Assembly: GCF_000970045.1 (NCBI RefSeq)
Contig: NZ_CP009505.1
Coordinates: 3,248,808 to 3,312,807 of the forward strand
Length of the DNA stretch: 64,000 nucleotides
Direction of reading: 5' to 3'
Source: Methanosarcina sp. MTP4
GTDB taxonomy: Archaea; Halobacteriota; Methanosarcinia; Methanosarcinales; Methanosarcinaceae
The notes beneath the pieces are model-generated. The model ran no database searches, was not told where the DNA came from, and saw nothing but the letters and a program-made list of their open reading frames with translations. The first letter of the stretch is position 1. Each line of letters starts with the position of its first letter. The translations under genes and the position numbers were made by a program. Below are positions 46,695 through 56,246 of the stretch, piece by piece.

Positions 46695-47039
46695 TCAAAC
46701 TTCGTCTTTTTCATACTCGGGATTCATAATCTCGTCGTAGCACTCGCTACAGATGTAATTCTCGTCGGTATGTACGCAAAGATCCACTTTGGGGCCGCTT
46801 GGCTTTGATATGGCTTCCCTGAACACGTAGAATTTCTCATTGAATTCTATTGGCTGTGCGCACCTTCCGCATACAAATGGCGGATTCTCAACAACATCAA
46901 TTGCGCACTCGATACATATCAAATCAGACTTATCTCCGTGGACCTCCTTGAATGTGATTGGCTTCATATCGAGGCTTGTGTCTACTACAACTACATCCTC
47001 CAGAAGCTCCTGACCACATATATTACAATACTCCTTCAT
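46695..47039 (-). CDS. Small zinc-ribbon protein
   Basis: 114 residues with three paired-cysteine sites: YCNICGQ (about 4-9), CIECA and CGRCAQP (about 43-63), and CVHTDENYICSECYDE near the end. The spacing fits two or more zinc knuckles. Not assigned to a named family; could be a regulator or an adaptor. A strong AGGAGG (complement of 47047-47052) lies 7 bases before the ATG at 47039, which excludes the longer in-frame start at 47126. A TATA-like ATTTAAATAAAAATA lies ~310 bases upstream, suggesting a long leader. Confidence 0.75.
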   Translation of the reverse strand: MKEYCNICGQELLEDVVVVDTSLDMKPITFKEVHGDKSDLICIECAIDVVENPPFVCGRCAQPIEFNEKFYVFREAISKPSGPKVDLCVHTDENYICSECYDEIMNPEYEKDEV

Positions 47040-48045
47040 TGTGTTGCCTCCTTTCTGAAGAGGGTTCTTTGACAAACCTTTTTCAGAGCCTGCAAGAGGC
47101 TTTGTGCCCGCCGCACTTGTGCTCATTTGATCACCAGCTTTCCTTTATTATATTATAGATTCCACACTTGGATTCCACACTTCCGAATTTCGCCACTTTG
47201 CCATTTTTCAATTTTTTTTAGTCACCTGTAAATGCCCTGGATCCGGCACTATATATTAGCCGGATTCAAACACTTACCAGTGTTTCAGCAAGGGAAATGT
47301 CAACCGGACCGAATTGGACAAACCCGACACGGCAAAAACATATTTATTTTTATTTAAATGTGTATAAAGAAACACTTTAAGCTCAGGGGTCAAAGCATCT
47401 CAAGAAATCTGCCGGAAATCCGGGCTTTCGGTCACTATTATCAACTTCCCTATGTAAATATACGTTTTGAAACTATATACAGTTATTCATTTTAGTCAAA
47501 ATTTGACGAATAATAACATAAATAATAATTACAAATCAAACCCGGTAGGACACTCTGGAGAAAATACAGCCCACAAAATAAACAAAAAAATAGCCCATAA
47601 AATAAACAAAAAATAGCCCATAAATAAACAAAAAAATAGCCCATAAATAAACAAAAAAATAGCCCATAAAATAAACAAAAAATAGCCCATAAATAAACAA
47701 AAAAATAGCCCATAAATAAACAAAAAAATAGCCCATAAAATAAACAAAAAAATAGCCCATAAAATAAACAAAAAAATAGCCCATAAAATAAACAAAAAAA
47801 TAGCCCATAAAATAAACAAAAAAATAGCCCATAAAATAAACAAAAAACGGTTCACAGAATAAAACAAAAATGAGAAACGAGATAAATGAGACAAAGAATT
47901 TTATCATTCCTTGTTCAATAGATAAGGGGGGAAGAAAAGCACGGTTCCTTGCTTCAAAAAATTCAGGCGAGACTTCTCCTGGAGAAACTTCTCTTAATTG
48001 TTTTCAGAATTTAGAAAATAAGTATCAATCAACAGGACTGAAAAA
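47040..48045. other. Long gene-free stretch with tandem array
   Basis: About 1 kb without a recognisable gene, between divergent genes. It contains the A/T-rich array at 47563-47850. Apparent reading frames across the array are products of the repeat and not genes. Confidence 0.6.
47563..47850. repeat. Tandem array, ATAGCCCATAAAATAAACAAAAAA unit
   Basis: About twelve copies of a 22-24 base unit. Copies differ mainly in the length of the A-run and in CATAAAATAA versus CATAAATAA. The right end merges into GGTTCACAGAATAAAACAAAAAT, a diverged copy. Slippage-type minisatellite; no spacers, so not CRISPR. Confidence 0.9.
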
Positions 48046-48768
48046 ATGCTCAAGCAAAGATTTGTGCTGGACACCACCGCACTGACTGACCTGCAGACCC
48101 GGGAGGTTATGGGTTATGCTGCCCTTTGCGAAGGGATGAAAGCAATCCTTGACCTGATAGCCGAAGCCCGTCTGCAGTTCGGGATAAGCTGTTATGTGCC
48201 CTACCCTTCGGTCTACAAGGAGATGCACGAATTTGCCAGTCGAAACGGCTGCGACCGGGAAGTTATGGCAAAAATCGACACCTGGCTTGTGAAAAAATCC
48301 CCTGACAGGTACCAGGTGGACGTAACATCCCAGATCTTCCACGAATATGTGGCTTACATGCGGGAAAGGATCAACCGGGGGATGGGGGTAGCAGAAGATG
48401 CGATATGGGAAGCCGCAACTGAATGTCTCTTTATGGAAAACCCACAGACCAAGAAGAAGGAATACAAGGAAGAGGTGGAAAGGGAGGTCATAGGCGGGAT
48501 TATCGGGAAATTCCGAAACAAGTACCGTGCAGCACTACGCTACGGAATCCTGGACAGCGCCCCTGATATCGATGTCCTGATCCTGGCAAAGGAACTGGAC
48601 GCTGCGGTGGTCGCAAGTGATTACGGGATAGAAAAGTGGGCGGAACAGCTCGGAGTCCGTTTCGTGCCCGCGAACACATTTCCGATGATGATAAGGGAAT
48701 ACCTCAGGCACGGCCCGGAAAGTGGAAAGGGAGCAGGGCTGGAAAACGAAACCAGCAAACAAGAGTGA
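48046..48768 (+). CDS. HARP-type protein-only RNase P / RNA ligase partner protein
   Basis: 240 residues. PIN-like nuclease with [16 protein letters not shown] at the N-terminus (first acidic metal ligand), a central helical insert [20 protein letters not shown] (about 98), and C-terminal [21 protein letters not shown] with the second acidic cluster. This matches the HARP (Homolog of Aquifex RNase P) family, earlier annotated as RNA ligase partner protein, which can cut the 5' leader of tRNA precursors. Archaea that carry it usually also have RNA-based RNase P, so its role in the cell is unclear. No RNA ligase gene is adjacent here. Confidence 0.85.
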   Translation: MLKQRFVLDTTALTDLQTREVMGYAALCEGMKAILDLIAEARLQFGISCYVPYPSVYKEMHEFASRNGCDREVMAKIDTWLVKKSPDRYQVDVTSQIFHEYVAYMRERINRGMGVAEDAIWEAATECLFMENPQTKKKEYKEEVEREVIGGIIGKFRNKYRAALRYGILDSAPDIDVLILAKELDAAVVASDYGIEKWAEQLGVRFVPANTFPMMIREYLRHGPESGKGAGLENETSKQE

Positions 48769-48871
48769 AAGGGTTGAAAAGAAAGAATTTACGTTAATCA
48801 TTTCGTTTTGAGTACTATATTTGACATTTGCAGCACATAACCGGGAAGATAAGTGCCAACGGTTCATTGGA

Positions 48872-48965
48872 AATAATTCGGTTTACTGAAAATCATTCGG
48901 TTTACTGATAATTATTAGGTTTACTGACAATTATTCGGTTCACTGACAATTATTCGGTTCACTGG
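48872..48965. repeat. 18-19 base tandem repeat before the MAT gene
   Basis: Five copies of an AATTATTCGGTTYACTGAC-like unit ending 37 bases before the start of the SAM synthetase gene, so it lies in that gene's promoter/leader region. Confidence 0.85.
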
Positions 48966-49001
48966 ATATTTTGTATATAGGAAATAGCCGGGGGAAAAAA
49001 T

Positions 49002-50234
49002 TTGAGAAACATCGTCATTGAAGAGTTGAAAGCTTCTGAAGTCTATCGGCAAAGGGTAGAAGTCGTCGAGAGAAAAGGACTTGGACATCCGGATTATATC
49101 TGTGACTCGATCATGGAACAGGTCTCGGTCCGCCTGTCGGCGGAGTACCTGAAAAACTTCGGGGCCATCCTCCACCACAACATTGACAAGGGCCTGCTCG
49201 TTGCAGGAGAAGTCGAGGGAAAATTCGGGGGAGGTAAAGTCATAAGCCCGATGCGGCTCATCTTTGGAGATCGGGCGACCTTTGAAGCAGGGGGGGTGGA
49301 AATCGATGTGCCGGGCATTGCTGTGGATACGGCAAAGCAATGGCTTTCCGGAAACCTCCGCTTCGTGGACCCTGAAAGCCTCTTTTACCAGGTGGAACTG
49401 AAAAAAGGCTCTGCCGAGCTCACGGACATTTTCAGCCGGGGAGGGGAAATCCTGGGGGCAAATGACACTTCTGCTGCTGTGGGTTACGCTCCCCTCAGCC
49501 CCACGGAAAGGCTGGTGCTCGAATGCGAACGCCACCTTAACTCCGGGAAGTTCAAGAAAGAACACCCGGAATCCGGGGAAGATATCAAGGTAATGGGGCT
49601 CAGGCATGATAGAGAGATCCACCTGACCGTTGCCATGCCCCTCATGGACCGCTTTGTGGAATCGGAAACCGATTATTTCAAAAAGAAAGAGGACCTGCAC
49701 GGCAGGATTGAGGAATTTACCGCGGGTTTTGCGGAAAAAGAAGAGGCGGAATCCGAAACTTCCATTGACCTGAAGCCCTCGGTTTCCCTGAACACCCTTG
49801 ACGCCCCAGGAAGAAGCCTGGAAGGAGTTTATACCACAGTTACGGGCACTTCTGCAGAAGATGCGGACTGCGGGCAGGTAGGGCGTGGAAACAGGGTAAA
49901 CGGAATCATACCCCTGAACCGGCCGGTAAGCAGCGAAGCCGCCGCCGGGAAAAACCCGGTAAGCCATATAGGAAAGATCTACAACCTGCTCTCCCACAGG
50001 ATAGCGGACAGGATCTACCGACAGGTCCCCGACATAGCGGAAGTTTATGTCTGGCTCCTTAGCGAAATCGGGACCCCGATCGATAAGCCGCAGATTGCAA
50101 CCGCCCAGCTTATCATGAAAAAAGGCTTTGCCGGGGATGTGGAAGAAGAAGCCGCAGAGGTCATAGAAAAAGAGCTCGAAAACATCCAGGCCTTCTGCAC
50201 GGAACTTGCGGCAGGAAAGATTCCAATTTGCTAA
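49002..50234 (+). CDS. mat: S-adenosylmethionine synthetase, archaeal type
   Basis: 410 residues, the archaeal-type enzyme, unrelated by simple alignment to bacterial MetK. Motifs: ERKGLGHPDYICDSIMEQVS (about 24), GGGKVISPMRLIFGDRAT (about 76), GANDTSAAVGYAPLSPTE (about 153) and GRGNRVNGIIPLNRPVSSEA (about 293). Makes S-adenosylmethionine from Met and ATP. Start TTG at 49002, with GGGGGAAAAAA just upstream. The stop is 24 bases before the convergent UbiA gene end. Confidence 0.93.
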   Translation: MRNIVIEELKASEVYRQRVEVVERKGLGHPDYICDSIMEQVSVRLSAEYLKNFGAILHHNIDKGLLVAGEVEGKFGGGKVISPMRLIFGDRATFEAGGVEIDVPGIAVDTAKQWLSGNLRFVDPESLFYQVELKKGSAELTDIFSRGGEILGANDTSAAVGYAPLSPTERLVLECERHLNSGKFKKEHPESGEDIKVMGLRHDREIHLTVAMPLMDRFVESETDYFKKKEDLHGRIEEFTAGFAEKEEAESETSIDLKPSVSLNTLDAPGRSLEGVYTTVTGTSAEDADCGQVGRGNRVNGIIPLNRPVSSEAAAGKNPVSHIGKIYNLLSHRIADRIYRQVPDIAEVYVWLLSEIGTPIDKPQIATAQLIMKKGFAGDVEEEAAEVIEKELENIQAFCTELAAGKIPIC

Positions 50235-50257
50235 AACTCCCAAAAATAGATAAAAGC

Positions 50258-51127
50258 TTATGCCCCGGCAACAAAAGCGATCAGGGCAAAGAGCATGGCA
50301 ATCTTGAACATTTTAGAGGATTTGGTGGGGGAGTCCTTTACCAGGAGCTGGTAGATGGCCAACAGGAAGCCTAGGTCAGCCAGGAAAACAAGGTAGAGGT
50401 AGCGCATACCCAGGATGGACATAAAGTAGGGGAGAGGGCTTAATAATACAGCCAGAAACCCGATAAGTACCGCAAGGTATCCCGCCTTTTTTGCCCCGAT
50501 CCTGAGCGGCAGGGTGTCGGCGCCTTCCTGCCTGTCCCCTTCCATATCTTCGATGTCCTTTACGATTTCCCGGGCCGTAATGGCAAGGGCAGCGAGCAGG
50601 AAAAGGACAAAGAGAACTTCAAGCCCCCTAATCCCGAAAACAGAAGCTCCGAACAGGAAAGTCGAACCGGTAAGGCAACCTATGCTCAGGTTCCCGAATA
50701 AGGGAGTGCTTTTCAGGGTTTTCGCGTAAAAGATCAGGAGCAGGGAATTGAAAAGGGCGATGGAACCGCAGGCAGGGTTGATCGAGAAAGCAAGGACTGT
50801 ACCCAGGGCAAAGAGGAAATAAGAAAAATAAAGGGCTTCCTTTGCACCCACCCTTCCGGAGGGGATCGGACGTTCAGGGCGATTGATGGAATCGATTTTG
50901 ATGTCAAAAAAATCATTGATGGCATTTCCTGCCCCTGAAACGAAAAACACAACAAGGAATACGAGAACAACATCAAGGAAAGGAAAAGCCCCGGGCTGAT
51001 ACGAACTCAGGGGGTCCGAAGTAAGGATATTGAAAGCAATCAGCGTCCCTATAACAGCAGCAAACCCTGCCATAAGACAGTTTCCGTACCTCATCAGTTC
51101 CAGATATGTGCGTATTCCGCCAGACAT
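50258..51127 (-). CDS. UbiA prenyltransferase, probable DGGGP synthase
   Basis: About 289 residues with eight to nine membrane segments. Two Asp-rich prenyl-diphosphate sites: [20 protein letters not shown] (about 65-84) and [20 protein letters not shown] (about 187). The pattern fits (S)-2,3-di-O-geranylgeranylglyceryl phosphate synthase, which adds the second geranylgeranyl chain in archaeal ether-lipid synthesis; other UbiA members differ in the first motif. An in-frame GTG at 51130 directly precedes ATG 51127. Confidence 0.85.
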   Translation of the reverse strand: MSGGIRTYLELMRYGNCLMAGFAAVIGTLIAFNILTSDPLSSYQPGAFPFLDVVLVFLVVFFVSGAGNAINDFFDIKIDSINRPERPIPSGRVGAKEALYFSYFLFALGTVLAFSINPACGSIALFNSLLLIFYAKTLKSTPLFGNLSIGCLTGSTFLFGASVFGIRGLEVLFVLFLLAALAITAREIVKDIEDMEGDRQEGADTLPLRIGAKKAGYLAVLIGFLAVLLSPLPYFMSILGMRYLYLVFLADLGFLLAIYQLLVKDSPTKSSKMFKIAMLFALIAFVAGA

Positions 51128-51229
51128 CACAAGAAAGCAGCATTATAAAGTATTAAAAGTATCGGAAATGTCCGCCTGGAATCCCGTATGCCCAAAGGAG
51201 ATAAAAATTCTAAAAAAAGGACAAAAGAT

Positions 51230-51308
51230 AACTGAAAATTTCAAAAAAGGAAAAAATAACTGAAATTACAAAAAAAGGAAAAAATAACTGAAATTACAAA
51301 AAAGGAAG
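51230..51308. repeat. ~28-base tandem repeat, AACTGAAATTACAAAAAAGGAAAAAAT
   Basis: Nearly three copies between the UbiA gene start and the nadA end, each with ACTGAAA, CAAAAAAGG and AAAAAATA parts. Confidence 0.8.
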
Positions 51309-51322
51309 AAAGAGGAGTAAAA

Positions 51323-52240
51323 TTACAGGTTGATTTTTACCGCAAGCATCCTGTCAAGAGCTTCTTTTGCCCTTTCCCTTACATCATCGGGAACGGTTAC
51401 CACACTCTGCATGTTTTCAAGGGAAACAAGGAGATTTTCGAGGTTAACCATCTTCATGCTGGGGCAGCATGCGTATTCGGAGATGCAGTAAAATTTCTTT
51501 TCAGGAGCCTCCTTTAAAAGCGCATGTATCAGCCCGCATTCGGTCCCAACGATGAATTCCCTGGCTTTTGATTCTTTTGCATACACGATCATGCCCCTGG
51601 TGCTTGCCACTTTTTCGGCAAGTTTGAGAACCTCGGGGCGGCACTCGGGGTGAGCAATGAACTCAGCTTCGGGATGTACCTCTTTCATCCGCAGGACATC
51701 CTCCCTGAGGACCTGGTGATGTGTCGGGCAGTGCCCTTCCCAGGGAATGATTTTCTTATCCGTGTGAGTTGCCACATAAGCTGCAAGGTTTTTATCCGGC
51801 ACAAAGATAACTTCATCGGCGTCAAGAGAATTTACCACTTCCACGGCATTTGCCGAGGTGCAGCAGATGTAGGACTCCGCTTTGATCGCTGCCGAACTGT
51901 TCACATAGCAGACAACAAGGGCATCAGGATGCATTTCTTTAAGCTTCCGGAGGCCAGGCACATCCGCCATGTCAGCCATGGCGCAACCTGCATCTATTTC
52001 CGGCAACAGCACGGTTTTGTCCGGGCAGAGGATCGCGGCACTTTCCCCCATGAAATGGACGCCGCAAAACACGATTACATCCGCACCCTGGCGGACAGCT
52101 TCCTGGCTCAAGCCCAGGGAATCCCCCACAAAATCCGCAACATCCTGGACTTCAGGGCGGGAATAGTAATGAGCAAGAATAACTGCATTTCGTTTTTTCT
52201 TCAACTCTTTGATCCGTTCTATAAGCTCTGCTTGCTGCAT
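51323..52240 (-). CDS. nadA: Quinolinate synthase
   Basis: 305 residues, standard for the shorter archaeal Nad[21 protein letters not shown] (about 20), [17 protein letters not shown] (about 57), [11 protein letters not shown] (about 168), [14 protein letters not shown] and the conserved Cys sites (Cys in AILCP, GTECGL and ACCPSM) that hold the 4Fe-4S cluster. Condenses iminoaspartate with dihydroxyacetone phosphate. Same strand as the aspartate dehydrogenase gene but 426 bases away. Confidence 0.95.
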   Translation of the reverse strand: MQQAELIERIKELKKKRNAVILAHYYSRPEVQDVADFVGDSLGLSQEAVRQGADVIVFCGVHFMGESAAILCPDKTVLLPEIDAGCAMADMADVPGLRKLKEMHPDALVVCYVNSSAAIKAESYICCTSANAVEVVNSLDADEVIFVPDKNLAAYVATHTDKKIIPWEGHCPTHHQVLREDVLRMKEVHPEAEFIAHPECRPEVLKLAEKVASTRGMIVYAKESKAREFIVGTECGLIHALLKEAPEKKFYCISEYACCPSMKMVNLENLLVSLENMQSVVTVPDDVRERAKEALDRMLAVKINL

Positions 52241-52666
52241 GGGACCACCGAAAATTTTTGAAAGGAATATGATTTGAAAATATAATTTACAATTTCGTTA
52301 CAATTCATGAGGTCAATTTATGGGTTTGAGATTTCATCAAGTCATTTTAGCGCAAAATGAAATTCAAATAATCAGGTGCTAAAAGCACACATAATACCTG
52401 TTCAGTTGAGCGTACCTGCTTAACTCTCCCGAACTATATAATCATTTGTGAGCACATTTCAGGTAGCAGAATGAAATTATAAAAAAAATATTATATAAAT
52501 ATATAATATGGGTAATAAAATGAGGGTGAAGAATAGGGGAAAGAAGGTTAAAAGGAAGATAAGGAAGGAAGTAAAATAAGTATTTTTGAGAAGAAAGTTT
52601 CAATCGTTTAAAACAACCCTTTTAAAGTAACCTATTTTAAAGTAACCTATTTTAAAGCAACATTAT
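52241..52666. promoter_or_regulatory. Gap between nadX and nadA with short tandem repeat
   Basis: Holds TATATAAATATATAATA (52492-52508), which can serve as the nadA promoter on the minus strand with a ~250-base leader, and three copies of a 16-base TTTTAAAGTAACCTAT unit (52619-52663) just downstream of the nadX stop. No gene recognised. Confidence 0.5.
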
Positions 52667-53482
52667 TCAGGTCCCAATCTGGAGAGGATTCACAATCTTT
52701 TTTAAAGTGGAAATCGCAGAAAGAGCAGCGAGATAGCTGGTACGGGGGTTCTCCGGCGAGGGGAGATTTTCGACTCTGGTAGAAAAACTGCCAAAATCAC
52801 CTTCCACCCTGACCTCGTGAATATTCCGTGAAAGGACAGGGTCAGCAATGACCTTAACCTTCGTTCGATCAAAACCAATTCCAGCGAGGCTGATAGTTGC
52901 TGAGACATTAACATTTGCAGGGAAAGCTTTCACGGCTTCGGAAGCCGGACCTTCAAATATCACGGTTTCACGGTCTATTTTTTTAAGGTCTATGCCCTTC
53001 TCCACAACAAAAGGAGCCCCTTCAAGCCCTGAAGGAGGTTTCCTGGTGGTCAGGGTTACAGAGGAGATATCTGCGGCAGATGCGGAGATCAGCCCGTCTA
53101 TTCCGACCACTGCGCCCGAAGGGAAGTAGAGTTTACGGTTGAACTTCCTGGCAAGCCCGAAGACCTTCTCCCTGAGTTCCCGGTCCGCAAAAGCGCCGAC
53201 GCTCAGGACAATCACGTCACATCCTGCTTCAAGGGCTTGCGGGACGATTTCCCTAACTGCCCCATGGGAAGCGCATTCAACTAGCAGGTCCACATTTTTT
53301 ACAAGTTTTTCAAGCTCCATATGCTGAGGCTTACATGTATTTAAGGAAGCCGCAAGATCCAGAACTTTACTTTTTGTAGAGTCGCAGAGCCCGTACATTT
53401 CAACATCTATCGCTCCTTCATCAACAGCCCTGCAAATCTGTCCGCCAATAAATCCACAGCCAACGATTCCGACTTTCAGCAT
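52667..53482 (-). CDS. nadX: L-aspartate dehydrogenase
   Basis: 271 residues. N-terminal Rossmann motif LKVGIVGCGFIGGQICRAV, then VECASHGAVREIVPQALEAG (about 74), FPSGAVVGIDGLISASAAD (catalytic region, about 128) and FPANVNVSATISLAGIGFD with the conserved Asn/His region. Oxidises aspartate to iminoaspartate for NadA and replaces the NadB oxidase in anaerobes. AGGAG (complement, upstream of 53482) selects this ATG over an upstream in-frame start at 53506. Divergent from nadC. Confidence 0.92.
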   Translation of the reverse strand: MLKVGIVGCGFIGGQICRAVDEGAIDVEMYGLCDSTKSKVLDLAASLNTCKPQHMELEKLVKNVDLLVECASHGAVREIVPQALEAGCDVIVLSVGAFADRELREKVFGLARKFNRKLYFPSGAVVGIDGLISASAADISSVTLTTRKPPSGLEGAPFVVEKGIDLKKIDRETVIFEGPASEAVKAFPANVNVSATISLAGIGFDRTKVKVIADPVLSRNIHEVRVEGDFGSFSTRVENLPSPENPRTSYLAALSAISTLKKIVNPLQIGT

Positions 53483-53780
53483 ACAAACTCCTGAAAAAAT
53501 AATCAATAAATTCGAGATAATCCTTATAAAAAGCTCTCTGAAGCCCTAAGAAGAGGGAGAACTGAGGGGTACTGTATATACTCACCCTCCTTAAACCTTC
53601 TGTTGTCGGGTTTACCTCATGTGTCTCCCTTTTATTATCGCGATATACAAAACAAAAACGTCAACTAACCGGAAAATCAAATAACAGGAAAATCAAATAA
53701 CAGGAACATAAGGAATTTGATGAAAACTCCCACACCCCTTATAAATCACGGGCAACATAAAGTAGCATGGGTAAAACATC
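53483..53780. promoter_or_regulatory. Shared nadX/nadC upstream region
   Basis: Divergent promoter region. CTTATAAAT at 53738-53746 is about 35 bases before the nadC start and fits a TATA box for a short leader; a second TTATAAAAAG near 53523 fits nadX on the minus strand. A 16-base unit (ATAACAGGAAAATCAA) repeats about three times at 53665-53712. Confidence 0.5.
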
Positions 53781-54629
53781 ATGCTTATAAAAGATATCGA
53801 ACGCTTTATAGAGGAAGATCTGGGATATGACGATGTTTCATGCACCATCGTGCCTGATGAACCTTCAGAAGCGGTTATATTCACAAAAGAAGATTGTACT
53901 GTTGCCGGAATAAGGGAAGCTTCGGCAATCTTTTCTTACCTTGGAGTCCGGGCCAAAACCGATCTGAAAGACGGGAACAGGCTCCGAGCGGGAGACGTTA
54001 TTTTCCGATTGAGTGGGGGAGCGGTTTCCATTCTACAAGGAGAACGACTGGCCCTTAACTTTCTCGGGCACCTGAGCGGGATTGCAACGCTTACCCGGAC
54101 CTGCGTGGACATTACCAGGAAGCATTCGGAGCACACCAGGGTGGCATGCACGAGAAAGACCACGCCTGGGATCCGAAAATTTGAGAAGAGGGCTGTTGTT
54201 GCCGGAGGAGGGGACCCGCACAGGTTCAACCTCTCGGACTCAGTCATGATAAAAGACAACCATATCAAACTCATGGGAATCGAAGCCGCAATAAAAGCAG
54301 CCAGAAAGACGAGCTTTACCCGGAAAATAGAGGTAGAGGTAGAATCCGCAGAAGACGCAGTTCTGGCTGCAAGGATGGGCGCGGACATAGTCATGCTAGA
54401 CAATATGCAGCCGAAAGAAATCCGAAACACCCTGAAAGTACTGGAAGAAAAAGGGCTGAGAGGTAACGTTCTGGTCGAAGCCTCGGGAGGGATTTCCGGA
54501 GAGAACCTTGAAGAGTACACAAAAACCAGGGTAGATGTCATATCAATGGGTTCCCTAATCCACCGGGCCAGATGGATAGACATCAGCCTTGAAATGGTTA
54601 ATTCGGGGGATACGGAGAATCCGGAATAA
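53781..54629 (+). CDS. nadC: Nicotinate-nucleotide pyrophosphorylase (carboxylating)
   Basis: 282 residues. GERLALNFLGHLSGIATLT (about 86), ACTRKTTPGIRKFEKRAVVAGGG (about 114), MIKDNHIKLMG (about 155), VEVESAEDAVLAARMGADIV (about 178) and VEASGGISGENL (about 228): all conserved quinolinate phosphoribosyltransferase sites. Converts quinolinate to nicotinate mononucleotide. With nadA and nadX it completes de novo NAD synthesis in one locus. Confidence 0.95.
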   Translation: MLIKDIERFIEEDLGYDDVSCTIVPDEPSEAVIFTKEDCTVAGIREASAIFSYLGVRAKTDLKDGNRLRAGDVIFRLSGGAVSILQGERLALNFLGHLSGIATLTRTCVDITRKHSEHTRVACTRKTTPGIRKFEKRAVVAGGGDPHRFNLSDSVMIKDNHIKLMGIEAAIKAARKTSFTRKIEVEVESAEDAVLAARMGADIVMLDNMQPKEIRNTLKVLEEKGLRGNVLVEASGGISGENLEEYTKTRVDVISMGSLIHRARWIDISLEMVNSGDTENPE

Positions 54630-54834
54630 GCCACCTTAATTGACATTTTAAAAGAACAAAATAAAATAACCAGATAAAATTTTAAATGAAAATAATATAA
54701 CGATGAAAAGAGGAAAAGATCATAAGCTTTATATCTGGTTTTGCTGAAGATAAATAAGCGTAAATCAAAAAAATTGAGAAGGAAAATGACCCCATAAAAA
54801 AAATCTTTTTTTATAAAAACCTGAGGTAGCAGAA

Positions 54835-56094
54835 TTGAAACTAAAAAGGATCCATATACCTGTTCTATGTGCATTTTTCATCCTGCTGATGCTCGGCGGC
54901 GCGGCATCGGCCAGAGCGGACGTATATGAAGGGGATATCGAAGAAGGAGACGGGTACCAGCTGAACAACTACGTGATTGAAATCACGGATGTCTTTGTGG
55001 AAGCAAATACCGCCTCTTATTATGTGTACGAAAGGGAAAAGAAAGTTGAAGACGGGCTGCTGGACATAAATGAGAGTTTCGAATTTGATTTCGACGACGA
55101 CGGAGAAGTCCAGATGCGCCTGAAGTCCGTACACGCAGGAGTAGTACCCAGAGCCACGGTCGAGATTACGATATCCAACTACAACATAGGAGACCTCTAC
55201 ATAAATGATCTCGTCGACGGAGGACATTCTGCGGCAGACTTTGCAGGGGACCCCGAAATTGAAATAACAAAAAAGGTTGACCAATCCGAAATCGAGATAG
55301 GGGAAACCATAACCGTGACGGTTAACGCAAAGAATACCGGAAATGATGCCGCAAATAATGTGTTATTTACGGACCCAAAGCAGGAACACTTCGTCCTGGA
55401 AAAGACAACGTACGAAGTCACGGGTGCGATCCCGGAAATCGACGTAGGGGAATCAATACCGGTATACATATATGAGTTAAAGGCAACAGAAGCAGGGACC
55501 TATGACCTCAAACCGGTCACTGCAAGTTACACCAACAGTGCATCTCAGGCTTACCAGTCAAGTTCGAATACTCCTACGATAACCATAAGCGAGGGGAATA
55601 AAAAGAGCGCCCAGATAGAAACTTCAATGGACTTGGACCTGACGTCCGTAGAAAGAAACGGAAAAATTATCTCAACCATCATCCTCAGGAATACCGGTGA
55701 TGCTGCCGCAAAGGCTGTCCGGCTGGACATCTCGCTCCCTCAGGGTCTCGAATATGAAGGAGGAGATGAGGACATAGAGCTCATAGGCGGGAACCCCAGG
55801 ATATATATCGACACTCTCCAGGCAAACAACGATAAAGAGTACAGCTATGCATTAAAGGCAAACGAAGTGGGTACCTACACCATTGCAGGAGAGCTTTCGT
55901 ACGAGTATAACAACGAAGTGGACACCGAAAATATAAAAGAAAGTGCAGAAGTGAAAACCTCCAGCATTTACGTGACAAAAGGTAAGTTCGATTACCTCTT
56001 TGAACAGCCTGTGTACGTATACATAATCCCCCTCCTGATCCTTGGAGCAGTCGGTGTGCACATCTACAGAAAGCACAAAGAATACAAATACTAA
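54835..56094 (+). CDS. Membrane-anchored surface protein with CARDB/DUF11-like domains
   Basis: 419 residues. Signal peptide (about 1-28, ending ASARAD), an N-terminal beta domain (about 30-135), two Ig-like repeats of the CARDB/DUF11 type (EIGETITVTVNAKNTGNDAA, about 155, and ERNGKIISTIILRNTGDAAA, about 280), and a single C-terminal membrane helix (about 392-410) ending YRKHKEYKY. It is anchored outward, as for S-layer-associated proteins. Start TTG at 54835, with GAGGTAGC upstream. No enzymatic domain seen. Role in the cell envelope is inferred from topology. Confidence 0.75.
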   Translation: MKLKRIHIPVLCAFFILLMLGGAASARADVYEGDIEEGDGYQLNNYVIEITDVFVEANTASYYVYEREKKVEDGLLDINESFEFDFDDDGEVQMRLKSVHAGVVPRATVEITISNYNIGDLYINDLVDGGHSAADFAGDPEIEITKKVDQSEIEIGETITVTVNAKNTGNDAANNVLFTDPKQEHFVLEKTTYEVTGAIPEIDVGESIPVYIYELKATEAGTYDLKPVTASYTNSASQAYQSSSNTPTITISEGNKKSAQIETSMDLDLTSVERNGKIISTIILRNTGDAAAKAVRLDISLPQGLEYEGGDEDIELIGGNPRIYIDTLQANNDKEYSYALKANEVGTYTIAGELSYEYNNEVDTENIKESAEVKTSSIYVTKGKFDYLFEQPVYVYIIPLLILGAVGVHIYRKHKEYKY

Positions 56095-56246
56095 GAGATT
56101 CTTTATTGAGGATAATTATCAACTCCATAATATTTAATGAGAGTATTCGAGGATTATCTCAGGCAACGCAGGCTTTTCGTGGTAAAAAAGCGTGAATAAC
56201 CCCGGGACAGGAAAAATGCTAACATATCCTAAAATGGAGGAGTTTC

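Noticed and set aside
47529-47907. Minus-strand frames encoding repeated FMGYFFVY peptides
   Set aside because: Produced by the tandem array; three frames are open at once and none has a ribosome site.
48921-50243. 440-codon minus-strand open frame across the SAM synthetase gene
   Set aside because: It is the mirror of the GC-biased codons of mat; the plus-strand protein has all family motifs, and the minus frame encodes nothing recognisable.
53936-54874. 312-codon minus-strand open frame opposite nadC
   Set aside because: Antisense to nadC; no ribosome site or family motif.
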